Shown here piece by piece: positions 60,624 through 64,000 of a stretch of 64,000 nucleotides of DNA (positions within the stretch are counted from its first letter, which is position 1; each line of letters begins with the position of its first letter). The notes beneath the pieces are model-generated. The model was given only the letters and a program-made list of their open reading frames with translations, was not told the origin of the DNA and made no database searches. A program made the translations under genes and the position numbers. The DNA lies in assembly GCA_963739355.1 (NCBI GenBank), contig CAVUAD010000005.1:539961-603960 (forward strand), given 5' to 3'. The DNA is from JAWVFM01 sp963739355 (GTDB lineage Bacteria; Actinomycetota; Thermoleophilia; Solirubrobacterales; 70-9).

Positions 60624-61025
60624 ATGCCGAAGACACGTAAGCCAAGTACGACGCGAAGGCCACCCGAGCCATCGGATAGCCACGCCGAGATCGAGGACTG
60701 GATCCGGCGCGTGATGCCGGATCTGCATCCCATCGTCAAGCGGGTGGATGAGATGGTCCGCGAGGCCATCGACGGACTTCAGTACGCGATCAAATGGAAG
60801 CAGGCGTACTACGGGCTGCCAGAGCTCGGGTGGGTTATCGAGATGGTCGCATACGACGTCTCCGTCAACGTCGTCTTCCTCGGCGGCGCGGACTTCGATA
60901 ATCCCCCGCCGCTCGGAGATAGAGACCGGTCCCGCTACGTCAAGGTCACGACCCTGGAGGAGGCGCAGGAACCGGAGATGCATATGTGGATCGAGCAAGC
61001 GGGGCACGTGCCAGGGTGGAAATGA
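60624..61025 (+). CDS. DUF1801 (YdhG-like) protein
   Basis: A 133-residue intact protein of the DUF1801 family: IEDWIRRVMPDLHPIVKRVDEMVREAIDGLQYAIKWKQAYYGLPELGWVIEMVAYDVSVNVVFLGGADF. The fold is small alpha/beta; function is unknown although some members relate to iron. AAGGAGAG precedes the ATG. It is the first unbroken gene after the frameshifted cluster. Confidence 0.82.
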   Translation: MPKTRKPSTTRRPPEPSDSHAEIEDWIRRVMPDLHPIVKRVDEMVREAIDGLQYAIKWKQAYYGLPELGWVIEMVAYDVSVNVVFLGGADFDNPPPLGDRDRSRYVKVTTLEEAQEPEMHMWIEQAGHVPGWK

Positions 61026-61104
61026 GCCCTCGCGCGCTCCGCCTTCGCGCGACGACGGGCAGCCCGTCTCGGGCTGCCCGCCTGCATCATCCCTTCGCCT
61101 CTCG

Positions 61105-61317
61105 CTACGACCGGCTGCCGTCGAGCCGCCGCCGGTTGCGCACGATCGTCGCCACAGCGACGGCGATGAAGAACACGACCAGGGCGAGGAACCCGAACCA
61201 GGCGGCGTAGCTGAGCACGCCAAGCGCCCCGGAGTTCTCGTCCTTCAGCAGGCCGGCCCCGACGAAACAGACGACGAGCAGAGCGCCGAGCGGGATCAGG
61301 GTCTGTCGCTTGAACAT
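61105..61317 (-). CDS. 70-residue two-helix membrane protein
   Basis: Two hydrophobic helices (LIPLGALLVVCFVGAGLL and LSYAAWFGFLALVVFFIAVAVATIV) and a basic tail (RNRRRLDGSRS). GGAGG lies 6 bases before the ATG at 61317. No family recognised. Confidence 0.65.
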   Translation of the reverse strand: MFKRQTLIPLGALLVVCFVGAGLLKDENSGALGVLSYAAWFGFLALVVFFIAVAVATIVRNRRRLDGSRS

Positions 61318-61453
61318 TTGTTACCTCCAGTGGTTGAGTTGTGCGGAAAGCCAAGCTACGCGCCGGCGAACGCGGCGTCATCGGCCAACGACTTGAACCG
61401 GCGTACACCGGCGGGATGATCTGTCGGCTCGCGGAGTCATCCCGGCGCGCGAT

Positions 61454-62653
61454 GTGAGCCGCCTCGCGCTCGTTTACGGTCGCGACATGCGCTCCGCGAT
61501 CGCCCGCCGAATTGGTTCGATTTCGCCGTTCGCGGCCGACGGCCTGGTGGCCTTCGCACTCGCGGTCATCGCCGAGCTCGAGGTGCTCGCCTCGGGGAAC
61601 TTCCCGGGGTCCGACAAAGCCGCGGCTGTCGCCGTTCCTGCGATGACGCTGCCGTTGGCGTGGCGGCGTCGAGCCCCGGTCGCGGCCGCGGCGACGGTCT
61701 ACGCCGCCTACGCGGCGCAGGCGCTCGCCGGGGGGCAAGCCGAGCAGAGCATCGCGGTGGCGATCGCGTTGCTGGTGGCGATCTACTCGATCGCGGCCCA
61801 CGCGGAGGACGACAGCGTGGCGCTTGCGGGTCTCGTGGCCGGGCAGTCGGTCGCCTGGATGGCGCTGGCGCTCGAGGGTGGCCGGGGTGCGGGCGACTAT
61901 GCCTTCTCGTTGCTGCTGGGCGGCGGGGCATGGCTGGGCGGCTACGCGGTGAGAAGCGGCCGACTGGTTGCAGCGCGACTCGAGCACCGGGCAGAGCGCG
62001 CCGAGGCGATGAGCGCCGCCGAGCGCGAGCAGGCGGTCGCCGAGGAGCGGGCGAGGATCGCGCGGGAGATGCACGACGTCCTCGCTCACACGATGAGCGT
62101 GGTCGTGGTACAGACGGGCGCCGCGCGGCAGCTGGTTCGCTCCCAGCCGGAGCGCAGCGAGTCGACACTTCGCTCGGTGGAGGCAACATCGCGCCAGGCG
62201 CTGGCGGAGATGCGGCGACTGCTGGGACTGATCCGAAGCGATGCCGAGGGCCTTGTCGTGGCGCCACAGCCCGGGCTCGCCGAGCTCGACGAGCTGGTGG
62301 AGCGAGCGCGCGATTCGGGCCTCGAGCTGAGCGCGGAGCGCGAGGGCGAGGTGCGGGCGCTTCCGGCCGGGGTGGACCTCGTCGCCTACCGGATCGCCCA
62401 GGAGGCGATCACCAACGCGATCAAGCACGGAGCGGGTCCGGCCGCCCTGTCGGTGCGCTACCGATCAAGGGAGCTTGAGCTTGAGCTGCGAAACGCGATT
62501 CCGCCGGAGCCGAGCAACGGCGGGGGCGCCGGACACGGTCTGATCGGCATGCGCGAGCGAGCGGTGCTCTACGGCGGCACCCTCGAAGCCGGCCGCGAGG
62601 GTGATGACTTTTGCGTCTGCGCTCGCCTGCCGCTCGAGGAGGAGCGCCAGTGA
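61454..62653 (+). CDS. Membrane sensor histidine kinase (HisKA_3, DesK/NarX-like)
   Basis: A 399-residue kinase. The N-terminal 150 residues hold about five to six hydrophobic helices. The dimerisation domain has the phospho-His in EERARIAREMHDVLAHTMSVVVVQTG, and the HATPase domain has VAYRIAQEAITNAIKHG and GHGLIGMRERAVLYGGTLEAG. GTG at 61454 is used; ATG at 61487 is an alternative. The partner regulator starts inside its stop codon. Confidence 0.88.
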   Translation: MSRLALVYGRDMRSAIARRIGSISPFAADGLVAFALAVIAELEVLASGNFPGSDKAAAVAVPAMTLPLAWRRRAPVAAAATVYAAYAAQALAGGQAEQSIAVAIALLVAIYSIAAHAEDDSVALAGLVAGQSVAWMALALEGGRGAGDYAFSLLLGGGAWLGGYAVRSGRLVAARLEHRAERAEAMSAAEREQAVAEERARIAREMHDVLAHTMSVVVVQTGAARQLVRSQPERSESTLRSVEATSRQALAEMRRLLGLIRSDAEGLVVAPQPGLAELDELVERARDSGLELSAEREGEVRALPAGVDLVAYRIAQEAITNAIKHGAGPAALSVRYRSRELELELRNAIPPEPSNGGGAGHGLIGMRERAVLYGGTLEAGREGDDFCVCARLPLEEERQ

Positions 62654-63324
62654 GCATCCGGGTGCTGATTGCCGACGATCAGGAGATGATCCGGACCGGT
62701 TTTCGGCTGATCCTGGAGCAGAACGAGATCGAGGTGGTGGCGGAGGCCGCCGACGGGATCGAGGCGGTCGAGGCCGCGCGGCGCGTCCGCCCAGACGTCG
62801 TGCTGATGGACGTTCGCATGCCGCATCTGGACGGCATCGAAGCGACCCGGCGACTGCTTCACGGGCCGACACGGGTCGACACGCGCGTCCTCGTGCTCAC
62901 CACCTTCGACCTTGACGAATACGTCTACGGGGCGCTGAGGGCCGGGGCCAGCGGTTTCCTTCTCAAGGACCTGCCGGCGGAGCAGCTCGCCACCGCGGTC
63001 GCGGCCGTGGCCGCCGGGGACGCGCTTCTCGCCCCCGCGGTTACCCGGCGGTTGGTTCAGCGCTTCGCGGGCATGCCGGACCCGCAGGCGAAGCCGCCGC
63101 CTGGTTACGACGAGCTCACCGACCGCGAGAGCGAGGTGTTCGCGATGGTCGCGCGCGGTCTCACCAATGCCCAGATTGCCGACCGGCTCGTGGTCAGCGA
63201 GGCGACCGTCAAGACCCACGTCGCGCGTATCTTCTCCAAGCTTGACCTCCACGACCGCGCCCAGGCCGTGGTCCTCGCCTACGAGTCGGGGATCGTTCGG
63301 CCCGGCGAGGGCGATGAGGCCTGA
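62650..63324 (+). CDS. LuxR-type (NarL/FixJ) response regulator
   Basis: A 224-residue regulator. Receiver: IRVLIADDQEMIRTGF, phospho-Asp in VVLMDVRMPHLDG, Lys in FLLKDLP. Output: LTDRESEVFAMVARGLTNAQIADRLVVSEATVKTHVARIFSKLDLHDR. GTG at 62650 overlaps the kinase stop (GTGA) and follows GGAGGAGC. The target genes are unknown. Confidence 0.9.
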   Translation: MSIRVLIADDQEMIRTGFRLILEQNEIEVVAEAADGIEAVEAARRVRPDVVLMDVRMPHLDGIEATRRLLHGPTRVDTRVLVLTTFDLDEYVYGALRAGASGFLLKDLPAEQLATAVAAVAAGDALLAPAVTRRLVQRFAGMPDPQAKPPPGYDELTDRESEVFAMVARGLTNAQIADRLVVSEATVKTHVARIFSKLDLHDRAQAVVLAYESGIVRPGEGDEA

Positions 63325-63500
63325 GATCGGCCTCGCGCTGACCTTGACTCAGCGCGGGCTGTCGCTTCCGATAAGACGCGGACCCGACGGCATGCACCTC
63401 CGCAAAGCGAGAAAACGAGAAGCGGCCAGTGTGGCTACGAACTCGGAGCACAGCGCCGCTTCGAGGTGAGCGCACGCGTCGCTAGCGAGCGATCATCGGA

Positions 63501-63520
63501 TGTTCGGAAGTGTTCGGAGG
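63501..63520 (+). repeat. Two tandem 10-bp TGTTCGGARG units left of tRNA-fragment copy 4
   Basis: TGTTCGGAAG at 63501-63510 and TGTTCGGAGG at 63511-63520, 60 bases before copy 4. A related pair lies on its other side at 63743. Nothing gene-like is seen between 63325 and 63500. Confidence 0.6.
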
Positions 63521-63579
63521 ACTGGTCGCTGGCGCGCCTCTGACCGCTCGCGTCGGCGGCCGGTTGGCTTGTTCAAGCC

Positions 63580-63627
63580 ATGGGCGCGGCTGGTTTCGAA
63601 CCAGCGACCTCTCGCGTGTGAAGCGAG
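63580..63627 (-). repeat. tRNA-Val(CAC) 3'-half fragment, copy 4
   Basis: Identical to copy 1 over all 48 bases. It lies between two pairs of TGTTCGG-type direct repeats, giving an arm-core-arm arrangement like an integrase attachment site. Confidence 0.85.
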
Positions 63628-63742
63628 CTCGGGGCGCCCACCTCCGAGCAGCAGCGGCCTGCCGAGCTCAGGAATCCCCCGCTTGGGGGTGCGTTCTCGT
63701 TAATCGCGGCGCGCCAGGCTTGTCTGGGCCCGGCGCCGACAA

Positions 63743-63760
63743 TGTTCGGGGAGAGTTCGG
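63743..63760 (+). repeat. TGTTCGG-type direct repeats right of copy 4
   Basis: TGTTCGG at 63743-63749 and AGTTCGG at 63754-63760 (11-bp period), the same motif as the left-hand pair. The rest of the window from 63761 to 64000 shows no gene, terminator or RNA that I can support. Confidence 0.5.
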
Positions 63761-64000
63761 AGAGCTCTGCGTCTTCCTCGGGTCGGCACTGGCTATTGCA
63801 TGCACGCGAAAGCAGAAAGTGCTGCTTTGACATGGGAAGCAACTATCCGGTTTATTCGCCTCGGGCGCTTCAGGGTCCTCGCGCGAAGCAGGAGTGTTGC
63901 CGTTCAGCCGGTTGCTACCGCTGGTCGTTCAAAGCAGCGCTCTGCTCACTAGGTGGCGCGGCCCGTTGCGTTCCGACCCGCCACCGCCCCTGGCGTCGAC

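Noticed and set aside
1..64000. CRISPR arrays, integrase or transposase genes, rRNA genes, riboswitches
   Set aside because: I looked for repeat-spacer arrays, tyrosine/serine recombinase motifs, DDE motifs and conserved rRNA or riboswitch cores and saw none in this window.

Overview
This window comes from a high-GC actinobacterium. F420-type luciferase-like oxidoreductase, a QcrC-QcrA-QcrB menaquinol:cytochrome c reductase, SigB/F-type stress genes and two DUF2294 (MpsC) proteins point to the class Thermoleophilia (Solirubrobacterales-like); that placement is inference from gene content. Genes are packed in long operons whose stop and start codons overlap (ATGA, GTGA, TTGA).

Layout. 0-6.7 kb: enolase-superfamily enzyme, PoxB-like TPP oxidase, a Crp-like regulator, an SDR and a GH15 glycosidase. 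6.7-13.7 kb (minus): one respiratory operon, ctaC-ctaD-ctaE-small membrane protein-qcrC-qcrA-qcrB, a caa3 oxidase plus a cytochrome bc complex. 14-17.2 kb: a general-stress block (CsbD, two DUF2294 proteins, a SigB/F/G sigma factor, a DUF892 ferritin-like protein, an Ala/Lys-rich basic protein) with matching GTTN-N14-GGGTAC promoters. 17.2-28.2 kb: assorted metabolic and membrane genes, a MocR regulator with its divergent target, a CLC transporter and a second Crp-like regulator. 28.4-34.6 kb: an anti-sigma antagonist (STAS) gene, a large DUF4062-NACHT-repeat-zinc-ribbon protein (a STAND/NLR-like NTPase) and two membrane proteins, bounded by 142-bp direct repeats derived from the STAS gene. 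34.7-44 kb (minus): a two-component system followed by a complete type II fatty-acid synthesis operon. 44.3-52.8 kb: heme O synthase with an unusual CtaA-like N-terminus, then a second oxidase operon (cupredoxin, ctaC2-D2-E2, ctaG, SCO and thioredoxin-like copper-assembly proteins).

52.9-64 kb is different. Four direct copies of a 46-48 bp sequence identical to the 3' half of a tRNA-Val(CAC) gene punctuate it. Two copies have 10-bp-period direct repeats beside them, like integrase arm sites. Between the copies lie genes broken by single-base indels: a delta-60-repeat protein, an SDR, a VOC protein, ArsR, two cation-efflux proteins, a class III cyclase with a YHS domain, and an ICMT-like methyltransferase. 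Intact genes here are a DUF1801 protein and a sensor kinase/response regulator pair.

Single-base indels also interrupt otherwise well conserved genes elsewhere (about 4.68, 18.05, 30.36, 46.3, 47.08 and 47.4 kb). Indel-type assembly error is a serious alternative to real gene decay, so frameshifted entries are described as such rather than assumed dead.
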